A stretch of 64,000 bases of DNA from Nitrospirillum amazonense (GCF_007828045.1 NZ_VITN01000013.1:62001-126000); one strand, 5' to 3'. Positions 45,279 through 53,934 are shown, numbered from the stretch's first letter. Numbers and translations are program-made. The notes: generated by a model not told the origin, from the sequence alone.

Positions 45279-45308
45279 TTGACAGGGCCTGTCCCATGGG
45301 GTGCAAAT
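45279..45308 (+). promoter_or_regulatory. candidate sigma-70 promoter of potF
   Basis: A perfect TTGACA (45279-45284) is followed after 17 bp by TGCAAA(T), a weak -10 element. It lies about 70 bases upstream of the potF start. The -35 match is strong, the -10 is poor. Confidence 0.45.
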
Positions 45309-45376
45309 GCCCCCGACCAGGGCCTGCAACGGGATGCCCGGTGGGGCCTGGCCAATTTCCAAGAACGGGGAAGTGG

Positions 45377-46459
45377 ATGAAAAAGAAGCTGGTGCCGCTG
45401 CTGGCGGGATTGGTGGTGGCGGTGGCCGGTGCCGCCTGGGCGCAGAGCAAGACGGTCCACGTCTATAACTGGACCGACTATATCGGCGAGACCACGCTGG
45501 CCGATTTCACCAAGGCCACCGGCATCCAGACCAAGTACGATGTCTACACCGACCTGGAAACCCTGGAGGCCAAGCTGCTGACGGGCAATTCCGGCTACGA
45601 CGTCATCGTCCCCACGGCCCAGCCCACCCTGCGCAAGTTCATCCAGGCGCAGGCGGTGCAGAAGCTGGACAAGTCCAAGATCCCCAACCTGAAGAACCTG
45701 GACCCCGTCCTGATGGCCCGCCTGGCGGAGGTGGATCCGGGCAACGAGTACGCCGCCATCTACCAGTGGGGCACCGTCGGCATCGGCTACAACCCGGACA
45801 AGGTGAAGGCGGCGCTGGGCACCGCGACCATCGACAGCTGGAAGCAGGTGTTCGATCCGGAGAGCGCCAAGAAGCTGGCCAGCTGTGGCATCGTCGTGCT
45901 GGACAGCCCGGCCGACATCCTGCCTTCCGTCCTGAACTACCTGGGCCTGCCGCCCAGCAGCGAGAAGTCGGATGACGTGAAGAAGGCGGGGGAACTGATG
46001 TCCAGCATCCGCCCCTACATCAAGACCTTCGTCCCGTCCGTCATCGACCCGCTGGCCAGCGGTGACGCCTGTGTCGCCATCGGCTATTCCGGCGACGTGC
46101 TGCAGGCGCAGGCCCGCTCCGGCGGCAAGGTCAAGATCGACTACGCCATCCCGAAGGAAGGCGCCCAGCTGTGGTTCGACACCCTGGCCATCCCAGCCGG
46201 GGCGCCCAACGTGGCCGAGGCCTACGCCTACATCAACTACATGCTGGACCCCAAGGTGATGGCCGGCATCAGCAACGCTGTCTCATACGCCAATGCCGTG
46301 CCCGCGTCGCTGCCCCTGCTGAAGCCGGAGATCAAGGACAACCCGCGCATCTATCCGCCCAAGGACGTGATGGACAAGCTGTTCACCATCAAGCAGTTGG
46401 CCCAGCGGGCGGAGCAGGAGCGTAACCGCACCTGGACCCGCATCAAGACCGGCCGCTAG
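45377..46459 (+). CDS. potF: putrescine/polyamine ABC transporter, periplasmic binding protein
   Basis: A 360-aa secreted binding protein. The signal peptide (1-22) ends AWA before QSKTVHVYNWTDYIGE, the classic start of PotF/PotD proteins. YDVIVPTAQPTL and the later GYSGDVLQAQ and LWFDTLAIPAGAPN match polyamine-binding segments. It delivers putrescine to the PotGHI complex encoded downstream. A terminator-like hairpin separates it from potG, which may give more binding protein than membrane components. Confidence 0.93.
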   Translation: MKKKLVPLLAGLVVAVAGAAWAQSKTVHVYNWTDYIGETTLADFTKATGIQTKYDVYTDLETLEAKLLTGNSGYDVIVPTAQPTLRKFIQAQAVQKLDKSKIPNLKNLDPVLMARLAEVDPGNEYAAIYQWGTVGIGYNPDKVKAALGTATIDSWKQVFDPESAKKLASCGIVVLDSPADILPSVLNYLGLPPSSEKSDDVKKAGELMSSIRPYIKTFVPSVIDPLASGDACVAIGYSGDVLQAQARSGGKVKIDYAIPKEGAQLWFDTLAIPAGAPNVAEAYAYINYMLDPKVMAGISNAVSYANAVPASLPLLKPEIKDNPRIYPPKDVMDKLFTIKQLAQRAEQERNRTWTRIKTGR

Positions 46460-46485
46460 GCCGTCCGGCCAGGGTGAGGGTAACA

Positions 46486-46516
46486 GGGGCGCCGCCCGCC
46501 GGAGGCGCCCCTTTTT
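46486..46516 (+). terminator. terminator or attenuator between potF and potG
   Basis: An 8-bp GC stem (46486-46493 with 46504-46511) around a ten-base loop is followed by five T. It may allow partial read-through into potGHI. Confidence 0.82.
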
Positions 46517-46745
46517 CTTGAGCTTTGGCTTGTTTCACGTTTTTGGCATTTTCGCGCAAAATCGCACCTGCGAAAAAACGCGCGGCCCAGGGCCGCAGAC
46601 CGCATAGTTCCTATGGACAGCGGGGGCGCACCCTGGCATTCAGCAGGTTCGGAACGCTATTCCGGGCAGGCGGTTCCAGCAATCAGGAAGCGCCCATCGG
46701 ACGTCCGCCATCGGGCCCACTTCCAGCATCGTGATCCGCCGCCTC

Positions 46746-47954
46746 ATGTCCGACGCCCCCGACCCTCGTCCCCGGCCGGCCGCCACCGGTCCCATCGGCA
46801 AATCACCGGCTGTCAAATCACCGGCCGTGAAGTTCGAGCCCTGGCATGATCCCGCCGCCAAGCCGTACATCCGCATCGAAAAGGTGACGAAGCGCTTTGG
46901 CGACTTCACGGCCGTGGACAATGTCAGCCTGTCGATCTACCGGGGGGAGTTCTTCTCGCTGCTGGGTGGGTCGGGGTCGGGCAAGACGACGCTGCTGCGC
47001 ATGCTGGCGGGGTTCGAGCAGCCGACCGAGGGCCGCATCTTCATCGATGGCGTCGATATGGCGGGCATCCCGCCCTACGACCGCCCGGTCAACATGATGT
47101 TCCAGTCCTACGCCCTGTTCCCCCACATGACGGTGGAGAACAACGTGGCCTTCGGCCTGCGCCAGGACGGCGTGCCCAAGGATGAGATCCGCACCCGCGT
47201 GGCGGAGATGCTGGAGCTGGTGAAGCTCACCCCCTTCGCCAAGCGCAAGCCGCACCAGCTGTCCGGCGGCCAGCGGCAGCGCGTGGCGCTGGCCCGCTCG
47301 CTGGTCAAGAAGCCCAAGCTGCTGCTGCTGGACGAACCGCTGGGCGCCCTGGACAAGCGCCTGCGCGAGCAGACCCAGTTCGAGCTGGTGAACATCCAGG
47401 AGAAGCTGGGCGTCACCTTCGTGGTCGTGACCCACGACCAGGAAGAAGCCATGACCATGTCCACCCGCATCGCGGTCATGGACCATGGCGCCATCGCCCA
47501 GGTGGGCACGCCCACCGAGATCTACGAATACCCCAACAGCCGCTTCACGGCGGAGTTCATCGGGTCGGTGAACATGTTCGAGGGCAACATCGTGGAATCG
47601 GAGCCCGACCACTCCCTTATCCGCTCGGCGGAGGCCGGTTGCGACCTCTATGTCACCCACGCCGCCCATTTGGCCGCGGGCAGCCATTGCTGGGTCGCCA
47701 TCCGGCCGGAGAAGGTCAGCATCACCAAGGAAAAGCCGGCGGAGGCCGACGGCGGCCGCAACGTCACGCGCGGCGTGGTGCGCGAGATCGCCTATCTGGG
47801 TGACATCTCCATCTACCAGATCGACTTGGCCAGCGGTAAGCGCGTGCGGGCGACGGCGCCCAACGTGACCCGCCGCACCGAGCTGCCCATCACCTGGGAC
47901 GACGAGGTCTGGCTGAGCTGGCGGCCATTCGCCGGCGTCGTCCTGACGGACTGA
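46746..47954 (+). CDS. potG: putrescine ABC transporter ATP-binding protein
   Basis: A 402-aa ATPase. A proline-rich N-terminus (1-45) precedes the ABC domain, with Walker A GGSGSGKTT, signature LSGGQRQR, Walker B LLLLDEP and the switch histidine in VTHDQEEA. A C-terminal TOBE domain (about 300-400) is typical of Pot/Ugp importers. ATG 46746 is preferred over GTG 46731, although neither has a strong ribosome site. It energises uptake through PotH and PotI. Confidence 0.93.
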   Translation: MSDAPDPRPRPAATGPIGKSPAVKSPAVKFEPWHDPAAKPYIRIEKVTKRFGDFTAVDNVSLSIYRGEFFSLLGGSGSGKTTLLRMLAGFEQPTEGRIFIDGVDMAGIPPYDRPVNMMFQSYALFPHMTVENNVAFGLRQDGVPKDEIRTRVAEMLELVKLTPFAKRKPHQLSGGQRQRVALARSLVKKPKLLLLDEPLGALDKRLREQTQFELVNIQEKLGVTFVVVTHDQEEAMTMSTRIAVMDHGAIAQVGTPTEIYEYPNSRFTAEFIGSVNMFEGNIVESEPDHSLIRSAEAGCDLYVTHAAHLAAGSHCWVAIRPEKVSITKEKPAEADGGRNVTRGVVREIAYLGDISIYQIDLASGKRVRATAPNVTRRTELPITWDDEVWLSWRPFAGVVLTD

Positions 47955-47970
47955 GGGGAGGGGACCCGCC

Positions 47971-48963
47971 TTGGCCATGCCTCCGCCGACCGCCGCCGCA
48001 CCGCAGCCCTCTCCCGCCCTGCCCCCCGTGGCGCCGCGCACCGTGAAGGACCGCGTGCTGCGCGTCACCCGACGCCTGGGCCTCACCGGCCGGGGGGGCG
48101 TCATCCTGGGCCCCTACGCCTGGCTGGTCCTGTTCTTCTTCATCCCCTTCCTGATCGTGCTCAAGATCAGCGTGGCGGAGCCGGCGGTGGGTATTCCGCC
48201 CTTCACCAAGCTGATCGAGTGGGTGGACGGTGGGCTGGACGTGCACATCCGCTTCAGCGGATTCCAGGCGCTGTTCGACGACGACCTCTATCTGCTGGCC
48301 TATCTGAACTCGCTGAAGATTGCCTTCGTCTCGACGCTGTGCTGCCTCTTCATCGGCTATCCCATGGCCTACGCCATCGCCACGGCGCCGGAAAAGCGGC
48401 GCGGGCCGCTGCTGATGCTGATCATCCTGCCGTTCTGGACCAGCTTCCTCATCCGCGTCTATGCGTGGATGAGCATCCTGAAGGACGAGGGGCTGCTGAA
48501 CAACCTGCTGCTCAGCCTCGGCATCATCCATGAGCCGCTGAAGATCCTGTACACCGACCTCGCGGTCTACATCGGCATCACCTATTCCTACCTGCCGTTC
48601 ATGATCCTGCCGCTGTACGCGACGCTGGAAAAGATGGACCACACGCTGCTGGAGGCGGCGGCCGACCTGGGCGCCAGGCCGTGGAAGTCCTTCCTGACCA
48701 TCACCCTGCCGCTGTCGCTGCCGGGCATCGTCGCGGGCTCGCTGCTGGTGTTCATCCCGGCGGTGGGTGAGTTCGTCATCCCCTCGCTGCTGGGCGGGTC
48801 CGATACGCTGATGATCGGGCGCGAGCTGTGGAACCTGTTCTTCAACAGCCGTGACTGGCCGTCGGCCTCGGCCGTGGCCATCGCCCTGCTGGCCTTCCTG
48901 GTGGGGCCCATCATGATCTTCCAGCACTTCCAGGGCCGCGACCAGGACAAGGGGGCCGCGTGA
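47971..48963 (+). CDS. potH: putrescine ABC transporter permease
   Basis: A 330-aa inner-membrane permease with about six transmembrane segments. The EAA loop reads EAAADLGARPWKSF and should contact PotG. A proline-rich cytoplasmic N-terminus (1-25) is unusual in length. TTG 47971 has GAGGGG seven bases upstream; ATG 47977 is a close alternative. It overlaps potI by one base. Confidence 0.92.
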   Translation: MAMPPPTAAAPQPSPALPPVAPRTVKDRVLRVTRRLGLTGRGGVILGPYAWLVLFFFIPFLIVLKISVAEPAVGIPPFTKLIEWVDGGLDVHIRFSGFQALFDDDLYLLAYLNSLKIAFVSTLCCLFIGYPMAYAIATAPEKRRGPLLMLIILPFWTSFLIRVYAWMSILKDEGLLNNLLLSLGIIHEPLKILYTDLAVYIGITYSYLPFMILPLYATLEKMDHTLLEAAADLGARPWKSFLTITLPLSLPGIVAGSLLVFIPAVGEFVIPSLLGGSDTLMIGRELWNLFFNSRDWPSASAVAIALLAFLVGPIMIFQHFQGRDQDKGAA

Positions 48964-49793
48964 TGAAAAAGTCCCGCCTGCCGATGGTGCTGCTGGGCGT
49001 GGGCCTGGCCTTTCTGTACCTGCCCATCCTTCTGCTGGTGGTCTATTCCTTCAACGACAACCGTTCGCTGACCGTCTGGACCGGAGCCTCGCTGCGCTGG
49101 TACCACGAGCTGATCCAGGACGGGCAGATGCTGGAGGCGGCGTGGCTGTCGCTGCGCATCGCCTTCGCCACCGCTTGCGGGGCCGTGGTGCTGGGCACGG
49201 TGGCCGGGCTGATGCTGGCCCGCTTCGGCGCCTTCCGCGGCCGCGCCCTGTTCGCCGGCATGATCTCCGCCCCCCTGGTCATGCCCGAGGTGATCATGGG
49301 CCTGGCGCTGCTGCTGCTGTTCGTCAGCGCGGAGCAGCTGATCGGCTGGCCGGCGGGGCGCGGGGTGCTGACCATCGTCCTGGCCCACATCACCTTCACC
49401 ATGTCCTTCGTGGCCGTGGTCATCCAGTCGCGCCTGGTCAGCATGGATGTCTCGCTGGAAGAGGCGGCGATGGACCTGGGTGCGCGTCCGGCCAAGGTGT
49501 TCTTCGTCATTACCCTGCCCATCATCGCGCCGGCCATCGTGTCCGGCTGGCTGCTGGCCTTCACCCTGTCGCTGGACGACCTGGTCATCACCAGCTTCGT
49601 CTCCGGCCCGGGCTCCACCACCCTGCCGATGATCGTGTTCTCGTCCATCCGCCTGGGGCTGAAGCCGGAGATCAACGCGCTGGCCACCATCGTGGTGGCG
49701 GTGGTCGCCACCGGCATCGGTCTGGCGGGTTTCCTGGAGGCCCGCCGCGCCCGCGTCCGCGAGCGTGAGGAAAGCCAGGCCGGCAAGGCCTGA
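48963..49793 (+). CDS. potI: putrescine ABC transporter permease
   Basis: A 276-aa permease with about six transmembrane segments, the second half of the channel with PotH. The EAA loop is EEAAMDLGARPAKVFF. ATG 48963 shares its first base with the end of the potH stop; GTG 48960 is possible. FTLSLDDLVITSF is a typical PotI/PotC segment. Confidence 0.92.
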   Translation: MKKSRLPMVLLGVGLAFLYLPILLLVVYSFNDNRSLTVWTGASLRWYHELIQDGQMLEAAWLSLRIAFATACGAVVLGTVAGLMLARFGAFRGRALFAGMISAPLVMPEVIMGLALLLLFVSAEQLIGWPAGRGVLTIVLAHITFTMSFVAVVIQSRLVSMDVSLEEAAMDLGARPAKVFFVITLPIIAPAIVSGWLLAFTLSLDDLVITSFVSGPGSTTLPMIVFSSIRLGLKPEINALATIVVAVVATGIGLAGFLEARRARVREREESQAGKA

Positions 49794-49920
49794 CCTCCCC
49801 TCGGCGGCTCGGAGGCGGGCTCATCCAAAGCGCTGATTGCCAGGCCGTCCCCCCGGCCGGATACTGTTCTTTTTCGGATACATGCCGCCTGATCCGGGCG
49901 GTGGCGGAGATGTTGCGCCC

Positions 49921-50949
49921 ATGACCTACACCCCCGGTTCCCCCGCTGCGGCGGGCTTCGTCATGCCCGGTGAGTGGCACCCGCACGACCGCTGCTGGAT
50001 GGCGTGGCCCAACCGGGCGGAGACCTTTCCCAACGGGCTGGACGCCGCCCGTCAGGCCTATGCCGCCGTGGCCAAGGCCATCGCGCAGTTCGAACCGGTG
50101 ACCATAGCGGCCCCGCCGGGGGAGGTGGCCGACGCCTCCATCCTGTGCTCGGGCGCGCCGGTCAGCGTCATCCCGGTGCCCCTGTCCGACAGCTGGATTC
50201 GCGACAACGGCCCCAGCTTCGTCATCGACGGCAAGGGCGGCATCGGCGGGGTGGATTGGGATTTCAATGCCTGGGGCCGCAACTACGATGATTTCGAGGC
50301 CGACACCCACGTGGCGGCGGAAATCCTGAAGGGCCAGGACATTCCCCGCTTCAAGGCGCCCCTGGTCATGGAGGGCGGGTCCTTCCATGTGGATGGCGAG
50401 GGCACGCTGATCACCACCGAGGAATGCCTGCTGAACCCCAACCGCAACCCCGGCCTGACGCGGGGGGAGATCGAGGGGCATTTGCGCGACTTCCTGGGCG
50501 TGCGCCAGATCATCTGGCTGGGCCGGGGCTATGAGCAGGACGAGACCGACGGCCACATCGACGAGATCGCCTGCTTCATCCGCCCAGGCCTGGTGCTGGC
50601 TATGACCACGGACGATCCCGACGACCCCAACTTCGATACCTTCCAGGACAATATCGAACGGCTGTCCATGGCGACCGACGCCCAAGGGCGGGAGCTGGAC
50701 ATCGTCACCCTGCGCACGCCGGCGCGCCAGGAACAGGCGGGCGTGCGCCTGACCCTGTCCTACACCAACTTCTACCTGGCCAACGGCGGCGTGGTCCTGC
50801 CCGCCTTCGAAGACCCCATGGATGCGGAGGCCGCTAAGCTGTTCAGCCGCCTCTACCCCGACCGCCAGATCGTGCAGGTCCCGGCGCTGGACATCGTGCG
50901 CGGCGGCGGCGGCATCCACTGCATCACCCAGCAGCAGCCGCGCCCCTGA
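49921..50949 (+). CDS. aguA: agmatine deiminase
   Basis: A 342-aa enzyme of the guanidino-modifying family. It converts agmatine to N-carbamoylputrescine and ammonia. Cys334 in GGGGIHCITQQQP is the nucleophile, and WPNRAETF, DSWIRDNGP, MEGGSFHVDGEG and DETDGHIDE carry the other active-site residues. GGAG lies 11 bases before the ATG. It sits right after potFGHI and feeds the putrescine pool; the next enzyme (aguB) is not in the window. Confidence 0.95.
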   Translation: MTYTPGSPAAAGFVMPGEWHPHDRCWMAWPNRAETFPNGLDAARQAYAAVAKAIAQFEPVTIAAPPGEVADASILCSGAPVSVIPVPLSDSWIRDNGPSFVIDGKGGIGGVDWDFNAWGRNYDDFEADTHVAAEILKGQDIPRFKAPLVMEGGSFHVDGEGTLITTEECLLNPNRNPGLTRGEIEGHLRDFLGVRQIIWLGRGYEQDETDGHIDEIACFIRPGLVLAMTTDDPDDPNFDTFQDNIERLSMATDAQGRELDIVTLRTPARQEQAGVRLTLSYTNFYLANGGVVLPAFEDPMDAEAAKLFSRLYPDRQIVQVPALDIVRGGGGIHCITQQQPRP

Positions 50950-50963
50950 GGGGGGGCGCGGCT
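50936..50963 (+). terminator. hairpin overlapping the aguA stop codon
   Basis: An 11-bp perfect stem (50936-50946 with 50953-50963) has the TGA in its loop. There is no T-tract. Confidence 0.45.
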
Positions 50964-50986
50964 GCGGCGTGGGCATGCGTCGCTCA

Positions 50987-51316
50987 TCAATTGACCGTCG
51001 TCTGGGCCTGTTGCAGCGCGCCGCTCAGGTTGGTGACGCAGCGGTCGTAGGCTTCCGTGCCGGCGGTCAGGCCGGCTTCGCCGCAGGCGGTCTGGCTGCG
51101 CTGTTCATGCATCTTCTTGGTCATGGACAGCGTCTCCTTCAGGCTGGCGACGCAGGCGGCATACTGGGTGTCGGCGGGGCTGACGTGCAGGGCGTCCTGG
51201 CAGGCGCGGTCGATGGACGGGTGCACGGTGACGGTCGGCATGGTGTCGGCGGCCAGGACCGGCTGGGCGGCCAGGGCGAACAGGGCGGTGATCGCGACGA
51301 CGGAAGATTTCAACAT
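50987..51316 (-). CDS. small secreted protein with two paired-cysteine motifs
   Basis: A 109-aa protein. A signal peptide (1-22, ending VLA) is followed by two C-x(15)-C-type units: the first ends Q-Y-A-A-C and the second reads CGEAGLTAGTEAYDRCV. Four cysteines in the mature part suggest two disulfides in the periplasm. It is clearly paralogous to the protein at 52606-52950. AAGGA lies nine bases before the ATG. The function is unknown. Confidence 0.75.
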   Translation of the reverse strand: MLKSSVVAITALFALAAQPVLAADTMPTVTVHPSIDRACQDALHVSPADTQYAACVASLKETLSMTKKMHEQRSQTACGEAGLTAGTEAYDRCVTNLSGALQQAQTTVN

Positions 51317-51634
51317 AGCATGATATCCTTCAAGGTTAGGCGTGCCTGGTGTCTGGCACGCTACGGGTGTGTGGGTCTTTTGTAAGAGTAGGAGCGTTTA
51401 CTGGATTGGATGATTCAGTTGTTTATGGAACAATCACTGGTTTTATTTTTATGAATATTTGTAGGATCCGGCTTTATTTTTATATTTCCACTGAAATGGT
51501 CACCATCAAGGCGCCCGTATCAAGGATACGGATGGCAGCCGCTTGATTTTGCGTTTGGATTCGGCGCGGCGGCGGGTGCATCGTCCTAGGTGCCGCTGGC
51601 TGTCGCCGGCGTTCGTCAATGGAAAGCATCCACC
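51317..51634. other. divergent intergenic region with AT-rich core
   Basis: About 320 bp. A near 100-bp stretch (about 51400-51500) is strikingly AT-rich for this genome and could be an UP-element or a promoter core for either flanking gene. GCGTGCC (51340-51346) and GGCACGC (51355-51361) form a dyad 24 bases upstream of the secreted-protein gene. No gene was seen. Confidence 0.5.
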
Positions 51635-52555
51635 ATGATCGTCCGGGACCGGCCCGGCCTGCTGCGGCTGTTCTTCATCCTGCGCGGCTCCATCGTCCTG
51701 CGCATCCTGCCCCAGGTGCTGGTCATCCTCGTGCTGTCGGCGGGTGTGGTGTGGGCGCGCAGCACCCATCCGGGCTGGGCGCCCGCCTTCAATGGCGCGC
51801 CCTTCGCCTTGCTGGGTATCGCCCTGTCGGTGTTCCTGGGCTTCCGCAACAACGCCTGCTACGACCGCTGGTGGGAGGCGCGCAAGGATTGGGGGCAACT
51901 GCTCTATGCCGTGCGCGACCTGGGCCGGCAGACGCTGATGCTGGACCGGGACGGCGAGCCGAGAGCCGCGCGGCGCCAGCTGCTGCGCCTGGCCATGGCC
52001 TTCGGCCACGCCCTGGTCTGCCACCTGCGGCCCGGCGGCGACGCCACCAAGCCCCGCCGCTTCCTGTCGGCCGGCCAGCTGGTGGGCTTCGAATCCTCCC
52101 GCAACCGGCCGGATTTCCTGCTGCGCCAGATGGGCCAGGTGCTGGCGGAGCTGCTGGCCGATGGCCATGTCAGCGACATCCAGTACACGGTGCTGGAAGG
52201 CACGCTGGGCCGCATGTCGGCCGTCCTGGCGGCGTGTGAGCGCATTCGCAACACGCCGGTTCCCTTCGGCTACACCCTGTTGCTGCATCGCACGGCCTAT
52301 CTGTTCTGCTTCCTGCTGCCCTTCGGCTTCGCCGATGTATTGCATTGGGGCACGCCCTTCATCACCGGGCTGGTGGCCTACACCTTCTTCGGCCTGGACG
52401 CCCTGGGGGATGAACTGGAGGAGCCGTTCGGCACCCGGCCCAACGCCCTGCCCATCGAGGCGCTGGCCGATACCATGGAGATCAATTTGCGCGAGGCGCT
52501 GGGGGAGACGGACCTGCCCGCCCTGCCGCAGCCCAAGGACCACGTCCTGATGTGA
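51635..52555 (+). CDS. bestrophin-like (UPF0187/YneE) membrane channel protein
   Basis: A 306-aa protein of the bacterial bestrophin family, which form pentameric ion channels. Hydrophobic segments lie near 20-40, 55-70, 215-235 and 245-260. FLGFRNNACYDRWWEARKDWG (family block, spelled F-L-G-F-R-N-N then Y-D-R-W-W-E-A-R) and the C-terminal GLDALGDELEEPFG are hallmark segments. ATG 51635 follows GGAAAG; the frame extends 45 bp further. It is flanked by two paralogous secreted cysteine proteins. Confidence 0.9.
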   Translation: MIVRDRPGLLRLFFILRGSIVLRILPQVLVILVLSAGVVWARSTHPGWAPAFNGAPFALLGIALSVFLGFRNNACYDRWWEARKDWGQLLYAVRDLGRQTLMLDRDGEPRAARRQLLRLAMAFGHALVCHLRPGGDATKPRRFLSAGQLVGFESSRNRPDFLLRQMGQVLAELLADGHVSDIQYTVLEGTLGRMSAVLAACERIRNTPVPFGYTLLLHRTAYLFCFLLPFGFADVLHWGTPFITGLVAYTFFGLDALGDELEEPFGTRPNALPIEALADTMEINLREALGETDLPALPQPKDHVLM

Positions 52556-52570
52556 CCGCCGGCGGCCCCC

Positions 52571-52587
52571 CGCCCTAGGATAGGGCG
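52571..52587. terminator. short hairpin between convergent genes
   Basis: CGCCCTA and TAGGGCG pair around GGA between the bestrophin-like gene and the cysteine-protein gene. It has no T-tract and only a 7-bp stem. Confidence 0.3.
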
Positions 52588-52605
52588 CGGGGCCGAGGGG
52601 AGCGG

Positions 52606-52950
52606 TCAGTTCGGGGCCAGCAGCACCTGGTTCAGGGCGCCATCCAGGTTGGCGACGCAACGGCCGTAGTCGGCGCTGCCGGGGGTCAGGCCCACGTCGG
52701 CGCAGGCGGTGTTGGCGGGTGTCTGCGGCCGAGCGCTGGCGGCCCGCGCCTGGGCCAGCGTGGCGACGCAGGCGGCATAGCCGCTGTCGTTGACGGTCAG
52801 GCCCAGGGTCTGTTCGCAGGTGTGCTGGATGGTGGTGGCCTCGGGGGCGGTGGCCGGGGCGGCGAAGGCTGGGGCGGCGAAGGTGGCGGCGCCCATCAGG
52901 GCGGCGGCGACGGTGGTCTTGATCGACGCAGACAGAGTCCGGGTGTTCAT
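52606..52950 (-). CDS. small secreted protein with two paired-cysteine motifs (paralog)
   Basis: A 114-aa protein. A signal peptide (about 1-31, ending AFA) precedes two cysteine units, C-E-Q-T-L-G-L-T...Y-A-A-C-V and CADVGLTPGSADYGRCV. The order and spacing match the protein at 50987-51316, including a closing N-L-x-G-A-L-x-Q. It is convergent with the bestrophin-like gene. No enzymatic motif is visible. Confidence 0.75.
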   Translation of the reverse strand: MNTRTLSASIKTTVAAALMGAATFAAPAFAAPATAPEATTIQHTCEQTLGLTVNDSGYAACVATLAQARAASARPQTPANTACADVGLTPGSADYGRCVANLDGALNQVLLAPN

Positions 52951-53088
52951 GGCCTAAGCTCCTTCAATTTGACATCGCGTTGAGGGGGTTTGTTTTTCCC
53001 GCACGGGGGATGCCAATAAGACGCCGGCCAGGGGGCTTTATTCCCGGGCATGCAATTTTTTTTGAACTTTTTTTGAGGGCGGGAAAAC

Positions 53089-53418
53089 TCAGCCTTCGAC
53101 GAAGGCGCGCAGGCGGGCAAGGGCGCCGTCCCACTGCGCCGACACGGCGTCCAGATAGCCGCGCGCCGCCGCCACCGGTTCCGGCTGGAAGGCGAAGCGG
53201 CTTTCCCGGCCCACCCGCACGCAGGCCACCAGGCCGGCATCCTGCAGCACGTGCAGATGCTTGGTCACCGCCTGGCGGGTCAAGGTGGTGTCGGCCGACA
53301 GGGCGGCAATGGATCGCGCATGCCCATCGCTGAGGCGGGACAACAGGGACAGGCGGGTGGGATCGCCCAAGGCGGCGAAGACAGTGGCGGGGTTGGCCGC
53401 CGCGGCGGCCTCAGTCAT
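53089..53418 (-). CDS. ArsR-family transcriptional regulator
   Basis: A 109-aa winged helix protein (ALGDPTRLSLLSRL, then TRQAVTKHLHVLQDAGLV as recognition helix). No metal-binding cysteines (ELCVCDL type) are present, so it belongs to the non-metal branch often paired with SRPBCC proteins. Its start overlaps the SRPBCC stop by eight bases. Two identical palindromes at the operon promoter are its probable operators. Confidence 0.9.
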   Translation of the reverse strand: MTEAAAAANPATVFAALGDPTRLSLLSRLSDGHARSIAALSADTTLTRQAVTKHLHVLQDAGLVACVRVGRESRFAFQPEPVAAARGYLDAVSAQWDGALARLRAFVEG

Positions 53419-53869
53419 CCAGCGGCCCCTCGATATGGGCGCGGATGTTGTGCGCCTGGGCCGTCCACCCGCCCTCGTTCATGCGCAACGCCTCCACCCG
53501 GCGGTTGTCGGGCAAGGTGTCGAAGCCGCTTTCGGTGATGGTCAGCAGGGTGCCGCCGTCCCGTTCCTCCAGCGTGAACTCCACCAGGGTGGGCGTCTCG
53601 CTGGAATAATCCTTCTCCGGATCCACGGCATAGGGATGCCAGGTATAGGAGAACAGGTGCGGCGCCTCCATCCGCACCACGGTCGCCCGCCATTTCACAT
53701 GTTCATAACCGGGATGGGTGATGCGGCCGGTCGCCTCCTGGCCCGGCACGAAAGGCCCGTCCAGCTTGACCCGGAACCAGGCGCCGAATTCCTCATGATC
53801 GGTCAGCGCCCGCCACACCCGCTCGATGGGGGCCTTCAGCTCGATGTGCTTGCGAATGTGATCGGACAT
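53411..53869 (-). CDS. SRPBCC (AHSA1-like) domain protein
   Basis: A 152-aa START/AHSA1-fold protein. I-x-R-V-W-R-A-L-T-D-H-E-E-F-G-x-W-F near the N-terminus and the C-terminal GGWTAQAHNIRAHIEG are typical. Such proteins bind hydrophobic ligands and commonly pair with ArsR regulators. A perfect AGGAGG sits nine bases before the ATG and lies inside a palindrome. Here the SRPBCC gene comes before the regulator. The ligand is unknown. Confidence 0.9.
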   Translation of the reverse strand: MSDHIRKHIELKAPIERVWRALTDHEEFGAWFRVKLDGPFVPGQEATGRITHPGYEHVKWRATVVRMEAPHLFSYTWHPYAVDPEKDYSSETPTLVEFTLEERDGGTLLTITESGFDTLPDNRRVEALRMNEGGWTAQAHNIRAHIEGPLDD

Positions 53870-53874
53870 TTTTC

Positions 53875-53934
53875 GCAACCTCCTGGTTGCCAATTTATAG
53901 CCTGTCCAAACGAGAACAGCAACCATTTGGTTGC
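53875..53934 (-). promoter_or_regulatory. SRPBCC-ArsR promoter between two identical palindromic operators
   Basis: GCAACC-N4-GGTTGC occurs twice, at 53875-53890 and 53919-53934, with centres 44 bp apart. On the minus strand a -10 like TATAAA lies between them and a -35 like TTGCTG (17-bp spacing) overlaps the upstream palindrome. The proximal palindrome contains AGGAGG, the ribosome site of the SRPBCC gene, so it could also fold and mask it. This fits autorepression by the ArsR protein. Confidence 0.75.

Noticed and set aside
43278-45362. 694-aa minus-strand frame opposite the Kef-type gene
   Set aside because: Antisense shadow, rich in Gln, His, Arg and Gly; the plus strand holds a complete antiporter.
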